A stretch of DNA of 64,000 nt, taken from assembly GCA_036245805.1 (NCBI GenBank), contig BTRK01000006.1, positions 15,532,365 through 15,596,364 of the forward strand. The letters run 5' to 3'. Made by a program: the position numbers and the translations under genes. Under the pieces are notes generated by a model. That model was not told the origin of the DNA. It ran no database searches and worked only from the letters and a program-made list of their open reading frames with translations. Below are positions 34,301 through 44,900 of the stretch, in pieces. Origin of the DNA: Pristionchus mayeri. Taxonomy: Eukaryota > Nematoda > Chromadorea > Rhabditida > Neodiplogasteridae. Positions within the stretch are counted from its first letter, which is position 1; each line of letters opens with the position of its first letter.

Positions 34301-34584
34301 TTCCGCAACATATTCTCTTAACTGCGATTTCAACAAAAAGTGGTGCTCCTGCCGGGATTCGTACCTGCGACGAGACCGTGGAATCCAATAGGATCGGAAC
34401 AATTTTGGGGGATTTTGTAGTATCCAATCCCGATGAAAACAAGGAACATGAACATTGTATTTCTCTAATGTCAAGATATGATAGGCGTGATATGGCAAGT
34501 TAATCTATCGATGAAATGATCTCTTTGAGCCGGCATCTGGTATGGAATCCGTGGCATAAGATGCAATCTCTTCTGATGGAATAG
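25328..34584 (+). CDS. C2H2 zinc-finger protein, cluster copy 2, with five tandem 39-codon exons
   Basis: Twelve exons are in phase: 25328-25429, 25540-25650, five repeat exons (27279-27395, 27476-27592, 27675-27791, 27873-27989, 28072-28188), 29596-29655, 29795-29873, 33152-33243, 33420-33472 and 34530-34584, giving 378 residues. The start ATG follows an acceptor-like TTTGCAG with no upstream coding exon, suggesting a trans-spliced start. The first two exons are acidic ([34 protein letters not shown]). The repeat exons encode Ser/Pro-rich segments such as [20 protein letters not shown]. Then come [12 protein letters not shown] and three C2H2 fingers (CSECGKNL...[13 protein letters not shown]...[14 protein letters not shown]...). 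A TAG at 34582 cuts off the acidic tail that relatives keep (EKPADEEPNDE type), so the last finger's zinc site is complete but the tail is lost. No THAP domain. Function: probably nuclear DNA binding, by family only. Confidence 0.72.
25958..27262. mobile_element. Foldback element (ATCACGGATCTCC family) in copy 2 intron
   Basis: Ends ATCACGGATCTCCTGTAAAA and the near complement, with arms of about 640 bp meeting near 26610. Mirrored blocks include GGCGTCTTGGACCCCTCAG-type sequence and TAGGCGGTGGCTA. Distantly related in its ends to 15186 and 17407. Confidence 0.85.
27279..28188 (+). repeat. Tandem array of five 39-codon exons (copy 2)
   Basis: Exons of exactly 117 bases at 27279, 27476, 27675, 27873 and 28072, each between a CAG (or TAG) acceptor and a CCG|GTGAGC-type donor, with short similar introns of 80-83 bases. 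All are phase 0 at both ends, so any number can be included or skipped without a frameshift. The middle units are nearly identical, the outer ones more diverged, as expected from unequal crossing over. Confidence 0.95.
28258..28560. mobile_element. TAGTGATGGCTAAAC MITE
   Basis: 303-bp element with ends TAGTGATGGCTAAACAGTTG and TAGTGTTGGCTATTCGGGT (complement strand) and a GC-rich core (GTGGGGCCC). A close relative lies in the same intron of copy 5 at 62584-62909, so the insertion probably predates that duplication. Confidence 0.8.
28612..29400. mobile_element. Partial GTCGGATGAGAA MITE followed by half of a foldback element
   Basis: 28612-28727 matches the left part of the MITE at 62970 (GTCGGATGAGAACCGTTGTA). 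It is broken at about 28728 by sequence starting ATAGCCCCGGAAAGTC, which matches one arm of the 49008-50491 foldback up to GTTTACCCCTATG near 29390. Confidence 0.65.
29924..33057. mobile_element. 3.1-kb foldback element between fingers 1 and 2 of copy 2
   Basis: Ends TTAAGAGACCCTCCACGAGA (left) and TCTCGTGGAGGGTCTTAA (right). The arms pair over about 620 bp (29924-30545 with 31170-31360 plus 32623-33057); the right arm is split by a second element at 31363-32622. A central 600-bp region is unique and AT-rich. Confidence 0.85.
31363..32622 (-). mobile_element. Nested mariner-like remnant
   Basis: Inverted ends AGGTTGTAACATAAGTTTTG and complement, 1.26 kb. On the - strand near 31620-31800, a frame reading [20 protein letters not shown] and QHSTI resembles the N-terminal HTH of mariner transposases, but the rest is degraded. 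Inserted into the right arm of the surrounding foldback. Confidence 0.65.
33640..33997 (+). mobile_element. AGATCGAAAAGT MITE, copy B
   Basis: Same family as 22346-22704 and 52960-53316, in the last intron of copy 2. Ends AGATCGAACAGTATG and CATGACTTTTCGATCT. Confidence 0.85.
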
Positions 34585-34768
34585 CCAGCTGATGAAGGGC
34601 CAAACGCTGAACAGCCTGACCATTTTAGAAATTGCTACTAATCACAATGTCTGATGTAAACTTGTGCTATTCTGAATCGATTGTGAATGTCTGTGTTCTG
34701 GTTCCAGCCAGTTGAATATTATTATTATCTCTATGATCTCTATAATTATTTTGTTATTGCATCGTCAG

Positions 34769-34774
34769 AATAAA
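34769..34774 (+). promoter_or_regulatory. Poly(A) signal of cluster copy 2
   Basis: AATAAA within CAGAATAAAACGTTCAACG, about 185 bases after the stop. The identical context recurs at 60835-60840 after copy 4. Confidence 0.6.
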
Positions 34775-34807
34775 ACGTTCAACGTTGTTAGGTGTTCTTC
34801 ATAATTA

Positions 34808-34826
34808 AGTCGTTGCAAGATCGAGT
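34808..34826 (+). promoter_or_regulatory. Conserved intergenic stem, copy 2 to copy 3
   Basis: AGTCGTTGCAAGATCGAGT; one arm base differs from the 25083 copy, weakening the stem. Confidence 0.35.
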
Positions 34827-35007
34827 CTCGATTATCTTATCGTTATAATGTCGTTATTAAATATCCTCCAATTGTTATCTGTTCAGATTAGGCTGTTGCT
34901 CATTGAGTAGGTGACAACCAACCTATGCAGCAATCAATCGCGTAATGTCTTTGATTTGTAGCATGATGGAGGATCCACCACTGTTCGAGGTAATTCGATC
35001 GAATTAA

Positions 35008-38000
35008 ATGAAAGAAGAACCATTTGAAGTCAAGGATGAGCTAATTGATGATTTCCCCGATACTAATCAGGTAAACTATTACACAAATTCTTATTGTCTT
35101 CTAAATGATTATTTCCACATCTTCATGGCGCAAAATATACCCTTTCTGTGTTGTAATTGATTTGTTCAGATCAATACTAATGATAAATCGAGCAATGTCA
35201 ACGTAGACCATGTGGAAATCAAGGATGAGCCAATCGATGATTTAGCTGGTACTAAGCAGGTATAATAAGAGATATTTGTATTGATATAAGATCGGTATTA
35301 CAATAGCACTATTTCAAAATAGTACAATATTAAGTATGTTCTCCCTGTCGCAACCAATATGTTCAGGCCAATACTACTGTCGCATCGAGCAAACCCATCG
35401 TAGACCATGTGGAAATCAAGGATGAGCCTGTTGATGAATTTTTTGATATCAAACAAGAAGAGCCAATTCTAGATGTGAGCATTCTTTATGGTGTCAAATG
35501 GTCTGGGTTTTGTGCGTCTTAAGCTTATTTTCTTGAATTTCATACGAATTATTTAAACGCGTCATAATTTTATATAAAATGTATAGTCACTCTTAGCATT
35601 GATAATCTTAAATTATTCAATATTTTATTTTATGTATATTTTAGATGTACTGTCCATCCACTGGCACTTCTCGTCCATTTGATAAGCACAATATTGCAAC
35701 TTCTGGTGGAAAGGAGTCGAATCAGGAGTCGGCTGAGAGTCTCTTCTTGGCTAATATACCGGTGAGTAGGATCACATTGATATTTGTGGTGCATTGATGA
35801 GACAGTAGAATTTTTAGTTAGTGTAGAGAACGTCTGGAAAAGGTAGAGGAATAGCTACGAGATAAAAAACCGTTATCCTCCCTCATCACATCTACGAAGT
35901 GTAACGAAATCGTTTTCGTTATCGTTTGGCCATCCCCAGTGAAGACATCCTTTTTCAGGGCCGGAATACTCAATATTCGCGTTGCTGTTCTCTCTGTTTC
36001 GAGAGAACATCATCATGGTCTACTACACCTCAAAATCCGTTAAAATATCGGTAATTTTTCGACAACCTTATCCATGTAATCATTACTTCTCTCACTTCTA
36101 TAGTGCTCAAATCTTTTTAAAAACTTTATCTATGCTGACAATGAATTATAAAGTATTTGTAATAGGCCACTTTTATATATAGAATTCAGCTGAGCCCGGA
36201 GGAACATGAGAGAGCGAAGCGTCTTGCAAATGACCACATTCGATTGACAATCTGTAAAAGACATATCAAAGATAAGGTGAGAATGAAAATTCATTGTCAA
36301 TTTCTGGTAACGATGGGAAGATGTTTTGTTCCGTCATATTCGGTTGTAACCATAATCACCTGCCAAAATTCGATATCGGCGTCTGCTTTATCGCTACGAG
36401 ATTATGGAATCGTTCCCTTCCCCAATCGCCTCTTCGAAGAATGATATAGTTATTTAGTTATCGTTTGGTCAACCCCAGTGAAGACAATCCTTTCTGTAGG
36501 ATCTCAACAAAAGATATTCTCGTTTCTCGTTATTGTGCTGTCTGTGGCGAGAATATCGGCAATTTTTCGATAACCTTATCGATCTGATCCTTTCTTATAT
36601 ATATATTTTTAGTTTGCAAATATTTTAAAACTTTATGTTTGGTTATGAAGCATTATCGGTTAATTGAAATATTCATTTTTTTTATTTTTTTTGAATTAAG
36701 CTGAATCCGGAAGAACATGAGAGAACCAAGAAGCTTGCAAATTCCCATATTCGACTATCTTTAAAATCCATCACCCTATCAACGATAAGGCGAGGATGTG
36801 AAATTTGGATTAAAGTTTCTCAACACGCATCGATATAATTTGAACTGGCGGGAGTGCCCTGATCACGACAAAACGAGCTAGAGAGTATGTAAAAGGGAGA
36901 GAGCGGGCGTGTGTGGCTCGACGCTGGCGAAAATATTGAATTTCTATTGTTTTCATTATTCCAGTTTAGCTAATTAGAACCTATTCTATTACATTGTTAA
37001 ATAATATGGTAAGGAATTTTCAAGGGTCATCGGTAACTTTAATGATCTACAACCGTTTGTTGATGCCAAAATACTCTTCTTTCCAGAAATCGTTTTCTTG
37101 TTCGGTGTGTGGAAAGAAGCTCACAAGGAAGCACAGTCTCACCTATCACATGCGCATTCACACTGGTCAGCTCTTTTTTAAATTGCACCTAATAAGAAAC
37201 ATCGTTTTCTATTAACAAGATGTCCAGTATTCAGAATATTAAGGCTTTCATTAACATATTAATCCCTTTGACTTATTGATGACTCCAAATAACACCAAAC
37301 ATCCAGGAGAGAAGCCCTTCACATGCCCTCAATGTGACAGCTCATTTCGTATACTGGGAGCTCGAAACGAACACATTCGTTATGTGCATAAGAAAGAGGT
37401 TATTTCAAGCTATTTTTTTCTAGTTTTTATATTTACGCGCAAAATTTACTCGGGATGAAATCTGCAGGTGAATTACAGTTTATCGATTGTTGCTGCGGCA
37501 ACATTATTGCCTAAGAAAGCCCGTTTGCCAAAGAATCGAGCAGATCCGAATGGATTCGGCGCAGCCCAAAATGTCGATTATCTATAAGTTCGTTTTATGG
37601 GGTAATCGAATGTGCTGAAAACGTTGGGTACACTCTTTTCCCAGAGTCTTCGTTGGCCCCAGACGTCGCGTCTAAAGCAGGTTTTCGCGCATATCGCATC
37701 TTCGATAGGTGCCAAAATTAGGCGAGTAAGGTTTCCGGGGTAGAATTCGATGCGGATTACGCCTATCCACTTCACTTTGAATTATTAGTTTTTTTAAAAT
37801 TCAACTTTTCTCTTTGTTCGAAGTGGGCTTATCGAATTACATCGTTACGAGAGAGATTTTGTCATGGAGATTGGTACGATATTATTTTTATTGCATCCGC
37901 CGTGACGAGAGGATTCCGAATATATATTTTCGTCCAGTTTGGTGCCAGGACACCGAAAATTGAAAGCATTTAGTGAGCCTATTTCGGGAGAAAAACTGGA

Positions 38001-41000
38001 GATGCGACACTTCCTCTCCCCTCTCTCTCCCTCTTTCCCCTCTGGCGACCCCCTTGCGGGGACCGCAGGAGGGAGGGACAGGGGGAGAGGGGAGAGGAAG
38101 TGCCTTTTTCAACAGATTCCTGATAACTAAATGCGTTCAATTTTCGGAGTCCTAGCCCCAAAATGGACGAAAATAGAGATTATGAATCGTCTCATCACGC
38201 TGAATCCAACCATGTACCACGCTAAGCCCACTTTGGACAAAGAGAAATCAATCAATCAATTTATCTTATCAGGCGGAAACGCTCAGAAGATGATAGGTCG
38301 GTAGTCTTCATAAGTTGCACTCCACCAATGGCTGCCAATAGCTCGGGATAGGTCGTCTCTCCATCGCGCGCGAGGCTTTCCGGGGGGACGAGTCCTATTG
38401 AATGGAGTCCAGACAGTTGTCGCACTGCTCCACTGTTCCACTCCCATTCTTCTGATCTTGAGGGCCCAGCGCGCTTTTCGTTTCAATCCTTCCTCATTCC
38501 AGTCTCTCAGCTTGGTAATCCCTCTCACGCGGTCATTCCTCCATCTGTCCCTTAGCGTGACTCCAAGCATCTTTCTTTCCATCTTCCTCTGGGTGACTCT
38601 CAGCCTCTCCTTCTCGCTAGATCTCAGAGCCCATACTTCACACCCATAGAGAACTGTAGCCGTGAAGCAGCTCTCGAAGACTCTCCTCCTGATCTTGATG
38701 GACAGAATTCGAGAAGATAGGAGGTGCGAGAGCTTACTCCAGGCCAGCCACCCTAATCGAATCCGGTGTTCTATTTCGTCGGAATGATCCAAGGGAAGAG
38801 CTATTCTTCCTCCGAGATAGGTGGCGCTATCGACGAATTCGAATCGCAGATTGCCGATGATTATTGGATTGCGGGTAGAGGTGCAGGAGGTGAGGAGGTT
38901 GGTCTTGCTTGCATTCACTTCGAGACCAACTCGGCTGCACGCGTCCATCAGCTTCTTCAGCATTCGTTCCAGCTCGGGTCGAGATTTGGCAACGAGAGCC
39001 ACGTCATCGGCATACTCCAAGTGGCAAAGGTTCCTTCCGTCGATTCTAATTCCATCTGACTCCCAGTCAATGTTGTCCATGGCTGATCGTAGCACTGCGT
39101 TGAAGAGACGAGGGGAGAGGGTATCCCCTTGGCGGACTCCTCGACGCACAGTCACAGAAACGAGCTCCTCATTAACTCGAATGAGTGTAGAGGAGGACTC
39201 GTAGAGACGGCGCAACATGTGGACGAGGGAGGGATGGGCTCCGAACGAGAAGAGGGCTTGCCAGCAGGCATTCCACTCCACACAGTCGAACGCCTTCTTG
39301 AAGTCGACGAACGCCAAGTAGATTGGGATACCGTACTCGGAGGTTCTTTCAGCGACCTGCTCGATGGCATGCAGGTTGTCGAGAGTACTGTAGCCGCGCC
39401 GGAAGCCGGTTTGGGTCGAGGACTCTGTTTCTTCAAGCACAGTTTCGAGTCTCTGAAGAATGACTTTGGTCATTGTCTTCAGGGAAACGGTGAGGAGGGA
39501 GATGGGACGGAAGTTCCCAATGTTGGTAGGGTCTCCTTTCTTGTGCAGAAGAGTGACGATTGCTTCGGTCAGGTCGCTTGGAACAGCCTCTCCATCTACC
39601 AGATAGTTGAGTAGATCAGCGATAACGGGAGCAAGGTGGTTTCGAGAGTGGTATAGCATATCAGGGAGAATGCCATCCGAACCGGGTGAGTGACCACACT
39701 TGAGTTGGGACATCGCTTTGCTGACCTCATCGGGTAGGAAGGGAGGAAGGGGATCCAGAGGCTGAGGAGGGACTGGGAGTGGACACGGAACTGCAGGGGT
39801 GTAGAGACCGTCAAAGAAGCTCTGGACCACTGTCTTGGTAGCTGCTTGAGAGAGAGCACCAGTTACAGGGTCGGGAACTAGAAGGCGCTTCTTTGAGGTT
39901 TGCAGACTCAGCATGCTCTTCACGATGCTCCTTCCCATGGTTGCTGCTTGCCGTGCTTGCGCCTCCTTTCGCTTCCTGATGTCATCGACGAAACTCGTCC
40001 GGGCAGCTTTGCAGGCAGCTGAGTAGGCGACAGCTTGTTGCGAGTTGGATTGCAATTCATGGCGCATCGCTAGGAGCTTCCGCGTTCCACTCGAGATCCA
40101 AGAAGGGGATTGGCGCTTCCTCCAGCAGTTCGTTGCCGCGGTCTCCGTGAAAGCCTTTACCGTAGTATAGGCGTCGGCGGCAGAACTGGGGCGGGCAAGG
40201 GGCAGTGACGCGAGAAGGTTTGCGTTGACAGTAAAAGCGGTTCGATCGAAATCTAGCCGCTCCCTGCATCTTTTCTGCCTCGCCTTGTCAGGGAGGGAGA
40301 GGCACATCCGAACAAGGCGATGGTCGGAGTCAAACTCAAACCGACCAACGACTCCACAGTTGACTACTCTCGCTGTGGCGGGCGCTGCAACGTAGTCAAT
40401 TTGGTGGAATGCGGAGCCGTTTGGGGATCGCCAGGTCCAGATTCGACCGTGCCGTCTCTTGGGGAACGTGTTCAGGATGCGCAGTCTGTTCCTCACGCAG
40501 AGCTCAGTGAAGCAGCGTCCGCGTGAGTTCGGTGTGGGAGAGGCAAAGTTACCGACAAATCTTTCATTGCCAGGTTCCCTCGCCACTCGACAGTTGAAGT
40601 CACCAACCAGAACTGGCATATGGCCTTTTGGGGCACTCCGCAGGGCGGTCTCAACCTGGTCTAGGAAGTCTTCATACGCGTCGTCATCGTAGGAAGACGT
40701 AGGGGCGTAAGCGCAGACCAGGAAGAGCCGTAGGTCGGGAAGGAGCAGAGTGGCCAAACGAGGGGAGAGGCCATTGAACACAGCTCCGCGCGCGAGTTGC
40801 GGTCGAAGCAAAAATGCCACGCCATGGGAAGCAGTGGGCCCGCCCGAGTGGTAGACTACAGTGCCTGAGGATGTAAGATTGAACGAGGCACAACCCACAA
40901 TCCTGGCTTCCTGCACTGCAACCACGTCCCACTTGATCTTGTCGAGGGCGAGTTCCATCTCCGACTGCTTCTCCCTTGGGCCGAGCGTCCTTGCGTTGAT

Positions 41001-41620
41001 GGTGCCGATGTAGAAGTGGCGACCCATCGTGGCGGCGTACAACTCCCGCGTGCCAACGCGTCTGGGAGAGGGAATCCGGGCGGGCGGAACCGGAGACGGA
41101 GAGACGAAATCGCACTCAACCACTCGCCACACACTTGAGAACCCAGAATGAAGAGAAAAGTTGAACTTAAAAAAATATTTCAATAATTCATGAAAAATGA
41201 AGTGGCTAGGCGTAATCATCATCGAATTTTACCCCAGAAACCTTACTCGCCTAATTTTAGCACCTACCGGAGATGCGATGTGTGCGAAAACCTGTTTTAG
41301 ACGCGACGACGTCTGGGGCCAACGAAGACTCTGGGAGAAAAATGAGTGCGCTCAACGTTTTCAGCACATTAGATTACCCCATAAAACGAACTTATAGATG
41401 AACGACATTTTTTGGCCGTTCCAAATCCATTTGAATCTGCTCGACTCTTGTGCAAACGGGCTCATATATTGTATTATTTAATTATTGAGCAGGTGGGTGA
41501 GATATTAAATCAATCTTTGAGACTGCATCTGGTCTGGCGCAATCGTTCATGGGGAAGAAGGAAGGAGTTGAAGAAGAGCCGAATGATGAAGCACCTGGTT
41601 CTTCTAGAAGTTGCTATTAA
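35008..41620 (+). CDS. C2H2 zinc-finger protein, cluster copy 3, degraded
   Basis: A frame-consistent chain is 35008-35070, 35170-35259, 35367-35474, 35645-35761, 36190-36276, 37087-37165, 37307-37398 and 41522-41620 (TAA), about 244 residues. The ancestral start at 34963 (MMEDPPLFEVIRSN) runs into TAA at 35005, immediately before the ATG at 35008 chosen here. The two acidic exons after it are duplicates (VEIKDEPIDD; VEIKDEPVDE). Only one 39-codon exon remains. The KRAKVE exon is absent; instead an exon with LSPEEHERAKRLAN appears, followed by a second, out-of-phase copy at 36701-36789. Fingers 1 and 2 are intact (CSVCGKKL...HMRIH; CPQCDSSF...HIRYVH). Finger 3 is missing, and the tail exon is read in the phase that suits its loss (EEEPNDEAPGSSRSCY). 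A 3.9-kb mobile element lies in the last intron. It may be transcribed, but its integrity is doubtful. Confidence 0.5.
35895..36789 (+). repeat. Diverged tandem duplication including the LxPEEHER exon
   Basis: Two copies (about 35895-36276 and 36450-36789) share TATCGTTTGGCCATCCCCAG, TCGGTAATTTTTCGA with AACCTTATC, and the exon LxPEEHER. The second exon copy has a GC instead of GT donor and a length not divisible by three. Confidence 0.65.
37811..38245. mobile_element. Nested palindromic MITE
   Basis: TCTTTGTTCGAAGTGGGCTTA at the left pairs with TAAGCCCACTTTGGACAAAGA at the right; inner arms pair through ATTTTCGTCCA and CACTTCCTCTCCCCTCTC to a GC-rich centre near 38050. Confidence 0.75.
38283..41027 (-). 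CDS. Non-LTR retrotransposon protein (endonuclease plus reverse transcriptase), intact ORF
   Basis: About 914 residues from the ATG at 41027 (MGRHFYIGTINARTLG); the frame is open up to 41222, but that extension runs into the inverted-repeat arm and is unlike LINE sequence. The N-terminal AP-endonuclease domain shows TINARTL, VQEARI, VLVGDFNCR and DSDHRLVR. The reverse transcriptase follows with NFRPISLL, AFVDFKKAFDCVEW, GVRQGDTLSP and the catalytic EYADDVALV. The C-terminus has a basic, Trp-rich region with RPPGKPRARWRDDL, common in worm and insect LINEs. It ends just before an (ATTG)n-like run near 38250 on the - strand, a usual LINE 3' tail. No stop or frameshift interrupts it, so it may be recently active. 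No ORF1 is seen. Confidence 0.9.
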   Translation of the reverse strand: MGRHFYIGTINARTLGPREKQSEMELALDKIKWDVVAVQEARIVGCASFNLTSSGTVVYHSGGPTASHGVAFLLRPQLARGAVFNGLSPRLATLLLPDLRLFLVCAYAPTSSYDDDAYEDFLDQVETALRSAPKGHMPVLVGDFNCRVAREPGNERFVGNFASPTPNSRGRCFTELCVRNRLRILNTFPKRRHGRIWTWRSPNGSAFHQIDYVAAPATARVVNCGVVGRFEFDSDHRLVRMCLSLPDKARQKRCRERLDFDRTAFTVNANLLASLPLARPSSAADAYTTVKAFTETAATNCWRKRQSPSWISSGTRKLLAMRHELQSNSQQAVAYSAACKAARTSFVDDIRKRKEAQARQAATMGRSIVKSMLSLQTSKKRLLVPDPVTGALSQAATKTVVQSFFDGLYTPAVPCPLPVPPQPLDPLPPFLPDEVSKAMSQLKCGHSPGSDGILPDMLYHSRNHLAPVIADLLNYLVDGEAVPSDLTEAIVTLLHKKGDPTNIGNFRPISLLTVSLKTMTKVILQRLETVLEETESSTQTGFRRGYSTLDNLHAIEQVAERTSEYGIPIYLAFVDFKKAFDCVEWNACWQALFSFGAHPSLVHMLRRLYESSSTLIRVNEELVSVTVRRGVRQGDTLSPRLFNAVLRSAMDNIDWESDGIRIDGRNLCHLEYADDVALVAKSRPELERMLKKLMDACSRVGLEVNASKTNLLTSCTSTRNPIIIGNLRFEFVDSATYLGGRIALPLDHSDEIEHRIRLGWLAWSKLSHLLSSRILSIKIRRRVFESCFTATVLYGCEVWALRSSEKERLRVTQRKMERKMLGVTLRDRWRNDRVRGITKLRDWNEEGLKRKARWALKIRRMGVEQWSSATTVWTPFNRTRPPGKPRARWRDDLSRAIGSHWWSATYEDYRPIIF

Positions 41621-41733
41621 TTGAACTGCCTCTCATTCTGTTATATTTTTTATTCCGCGTTGACATTCTTGTTAGTATTGAGCTTCTTACTGATAAATTT
41701 CTTTGTAACACTGTTATTTTTTGTTGTTCGTTA

Positions 41734-41752
41734 AGTCGTTGTAAGATCGACT
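41734..41752 (+). promoter_or_regulatory. Conserved intergenic stem, copy 3 to copy 4
   Basis: AGTCGTTGTAAGATCGACT; both arms of the stem are preserved, the loop has one change. Confidence 0.4.
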
Positions 41753-41945
41753 TCTGAATATCTTATCTTTCGGATCTCCTGACCGTCACCAGAAATGATC
41801 TTGTGATTGTTCTCTGGGGGCAGCTTGTTTTGTCTTTCCTCTATAAGAACATCAAAATATTCATTAATGATCTAACGCTAAAGTTACCAGCCGAGGATTT
41901 TTTTCGCTGCATATTTTTTTCAAGTGTTGCAACTAATAAATTAAG

Positions 41946-44900
41946 ATTAATACTACTGAAACATCGAGCAAAGTCAACGTAGAACATATGGAAGTCAAGG
42001 ATGGATCTGCTGATGAATTCTTCCTTTCATTCAACCCAGCGGAGCCAATTTCAGATGTCAGTTGATGTAATCTTGATGGAAACAAATTCTCAAGTTCTTT
42101 TGATTGTTTTTGCTTTGAACTTGCAAAATGTATGTTAACATTACATATTCTTATTAGGTTGATGCAAAAGTCTTGCGGTTTTTTGATATTTTGCCTTCCA
42201 TCTTCCTTTCAGTTTGTCCGATGACCTTCCGTTTATTAATTGTTAATGAGGAAATGCATATTCTTTCATATGCGCACCCTATCAGCATTGCCCAATCGGA
42301 GAGGCGAGAGCAGGACAAAGTTAAAATTGCGAAAATTTATCCGTCGAAAACGACACATTTCTCAATATAAGGGGGGGCTAATCCAAGGTTCGGCGATCGC
42401 CAAGGCTTTGAGCGCGTAAGCAAGGGCTCAAAGACTCTCGATCCTTACATAAGATGAAAAAAGTACCATTTTTGCTTAAGCAAGAACTCAAAGTATGTAA
42501 CAAGATAGGGTACTTTGAGTACCATACAGTGGCACATTTGTATTGTATTCAAAGTACCCAATTTTGTTACAGACTTTGAGCTCTTACACTGTAAGAACTC
42601 AAAGTGTCTATATCTTTACAACGGATCGTAACAGTTGAAAGTGTCTAAAATGTTACAACTGTAAGAACTGAAAGCATTTTATGGACAATCCGAAGCAATC
42701 GATTGGGGCTGATAAGGACATAATTTGAAAAGTAAGCGATAGCGTTTTTACAGGGCTTACAATAATGCTGTGAGGGACAAACATACCACTATAATAGTGT
42801 CCTGCAACCAAGAAGCAACTAAACGATAGGGTCAATAATGCACGGTCTTGACAAATAATGATCGTGCAGGTCTTCTTCGCATCAGGCTATTCACTTTATA
42901 AATAATGACGAAGGGCGAGATTTCATTTCCGTCGCTATCTGCACTGAAAAGCAACTTTTATCGAACTCTCAGTGCAGATGAAATCGATGGTTAGCTTCAC
43001 CCATACGCACTTCCGGTCCAAATTAGTCTCCAAAATATGTGAAATAACGGTATATAAATAGGGTCAAAATAGCGTGGGCAGTAAGTAGGCACCCTGCACT
43101 AAGCATTCGAGGCATTGAACCCCCAACCGACGGCACCTCTGACCCAATGGATCCCATCAAAATCTCGTCAAAGTCACTCAGATTTCACGATGCGAGCTTG
43201 AAATGAGCAAGTTCTGAGTAACTAGATGCGTTCAAAATAACTTGCAGCAATTACATGCACCCAATAGTTGTTTCTAGGCTAGGGTAGGCCGACGGATTCC
43301 GACATGTGCGTACCGCATGTAGGTGTCCCCAGCCAGGTCACTGAGAAGCCCTTTTTGAACTCATTTTTCTTAAAGATTAGGAGGGGCATGACAACCAAAA
43401 CAGCATTTGCACGCAGCTACCACCCCATATTATTGATTTATAAAGCCTTGGGTAGGTACCGCTTCCCTCCGGTCAATTGGCGCACCACGAAGTTGCCTAA
43501 AATCGATTGAGCTAAACTTCACATACACTTTCCACACCAGATTTACCTGTTCCGAATAGAAAATCGCGATGAAAAGGACACGAGAGTGCTTGTGGCATCC
43601 TAGGGATACTATGGAACAAGTTTAAACGTAATCCACGACCATGTTTTCAACACCTCGTTGGAAAATGGAAATTGAAGCAAACTTCCTCACTTTGGACGCC
43701 AAGAAAAGCTCAATAACGGTGTCTAGATATGGCCAACATAGCATAGGTAGTAAGCACGTACCCTATACTAAGCATTAGAGACGCAACGAGTTCGAAGAAC
43801 TGGCTATAAAGATCACAGGGGTCGTCACAAATCTACAGAAGTGACGAGTCGTAACTTTGGTTCTGACAAAAAGTAGTGGTAGAACGAACTCAGGCGAACT
43901 CCGACGGGGGTAAGCACTTCCAAATAGCATGATTTATAGCTTATTGTCATGAAATAAATTCAATAATTAACTTACTCACCAGATAGGAGAGCGCAGCTTC
44001 TTGTGTGACCTGTGCGTTGAGTGTGCAGCGGCGGGTGTCATCGCGCAACCTGAGAGTTCCATAGATTTCAAATGTTCACAAACATGAATTGTTCGTGAGA
44101 GTGGGTCGGGCTGCACGCGATGCCCAGTTTCGAGCAGCAGCCCCCGTCTCGGAAAGAAAGGCAGGGGGGGATTCAGAACCATTAATACTTCTACTAACCG
44201 TTCGAGGAGCAGAACTCTTGTTCAATTCCACGGCCACTGATGAAAGCGCATCAAGACCCTGCAAAATCGTATTTGGGAGCGAGTAAAGGGAAAGAAATAT
44301 CACGCGCGACAAAAATAACCGATACAAGCCCCGAAAACTTTCGAAATTGTGTGCAGAAGTGACAGAGTTGTGGATTGGTAAACACGGAATCTAATTAGTG
44401 CAAGTTCATACAAGTATGCGCGGAGGAAAATGAAAGGGAGAGCGACAAAAGCAATATTCGCGAAGCGGCGGGCAGAGAGGGAGCTCGCCACTCTAGGTAT
44501 TTTGGCGCCCGAAAGGACGCGAGCCTAGAGAGTGTGGCGAGGGGAGAGAGGGCGAGACGACGAGAGCGTCATTACGAAATAAGGACGTTCGGCGGCTCCC
44601 CTCCGTTTCCTTCCACTTCTACTTGGTTTTTAACCATTGTAATTGCTATCGTGCATGCCCCAATCTCTTCCGACCTAATTATTTATAAAGGTGGAAGCAT
44701 GGCATTTCTTGAGCATCGACCCTTGAGGAAGTTTGCTTCAATTTCCATTTTCCAACGAGGTCCCAAAGGCTGCGCATTAGAGCTGGACTCGGTTAAGTAG
44801 TAGTTTTTAAGTCTCCCTAGCACCCAGAAGGCAACTGCGAAGGACCGGAAGCGACAGTTCAACTTTTGATTCCCAGCTCTCACATGCTCAAAGTGACCAG

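Larger units (their letters stand above)
37519..41461. mobile_element. Composite element with 300-bp inverted repeats around a LINE
   Basis: GCCCGTTTGCCAAAGAATCG at the left pairs with the right end (CAAACGGGC at 41461). The arms (37519-37830 and about 41145-41461) are about 85-90 percent alike. Inside are a second palindromic MITE (37811-38245) and an endonuclease/reverse-transcriptase ORF. The simplest reading is a foldback DNA element that later received a LINE. Confidence 0.8.

Noticed and set aside
34330..34400. tRNA-like B-box on the minus strand (GGTACGAATCC)
   Set aside because: The T-stem does not pair, no A-box lies at the right distance and no acceptor stem forms.
39129..39614. 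161-codon open frame on the plus strand opposite the LINE
   Set aside because: Shadow of the intact reverse-transcriptase frame on the other strand.
44089..44286. Open frame in the loop of the 3.9-kb foldback
   Set aside because: Short, no recognisable motif, no splice context.
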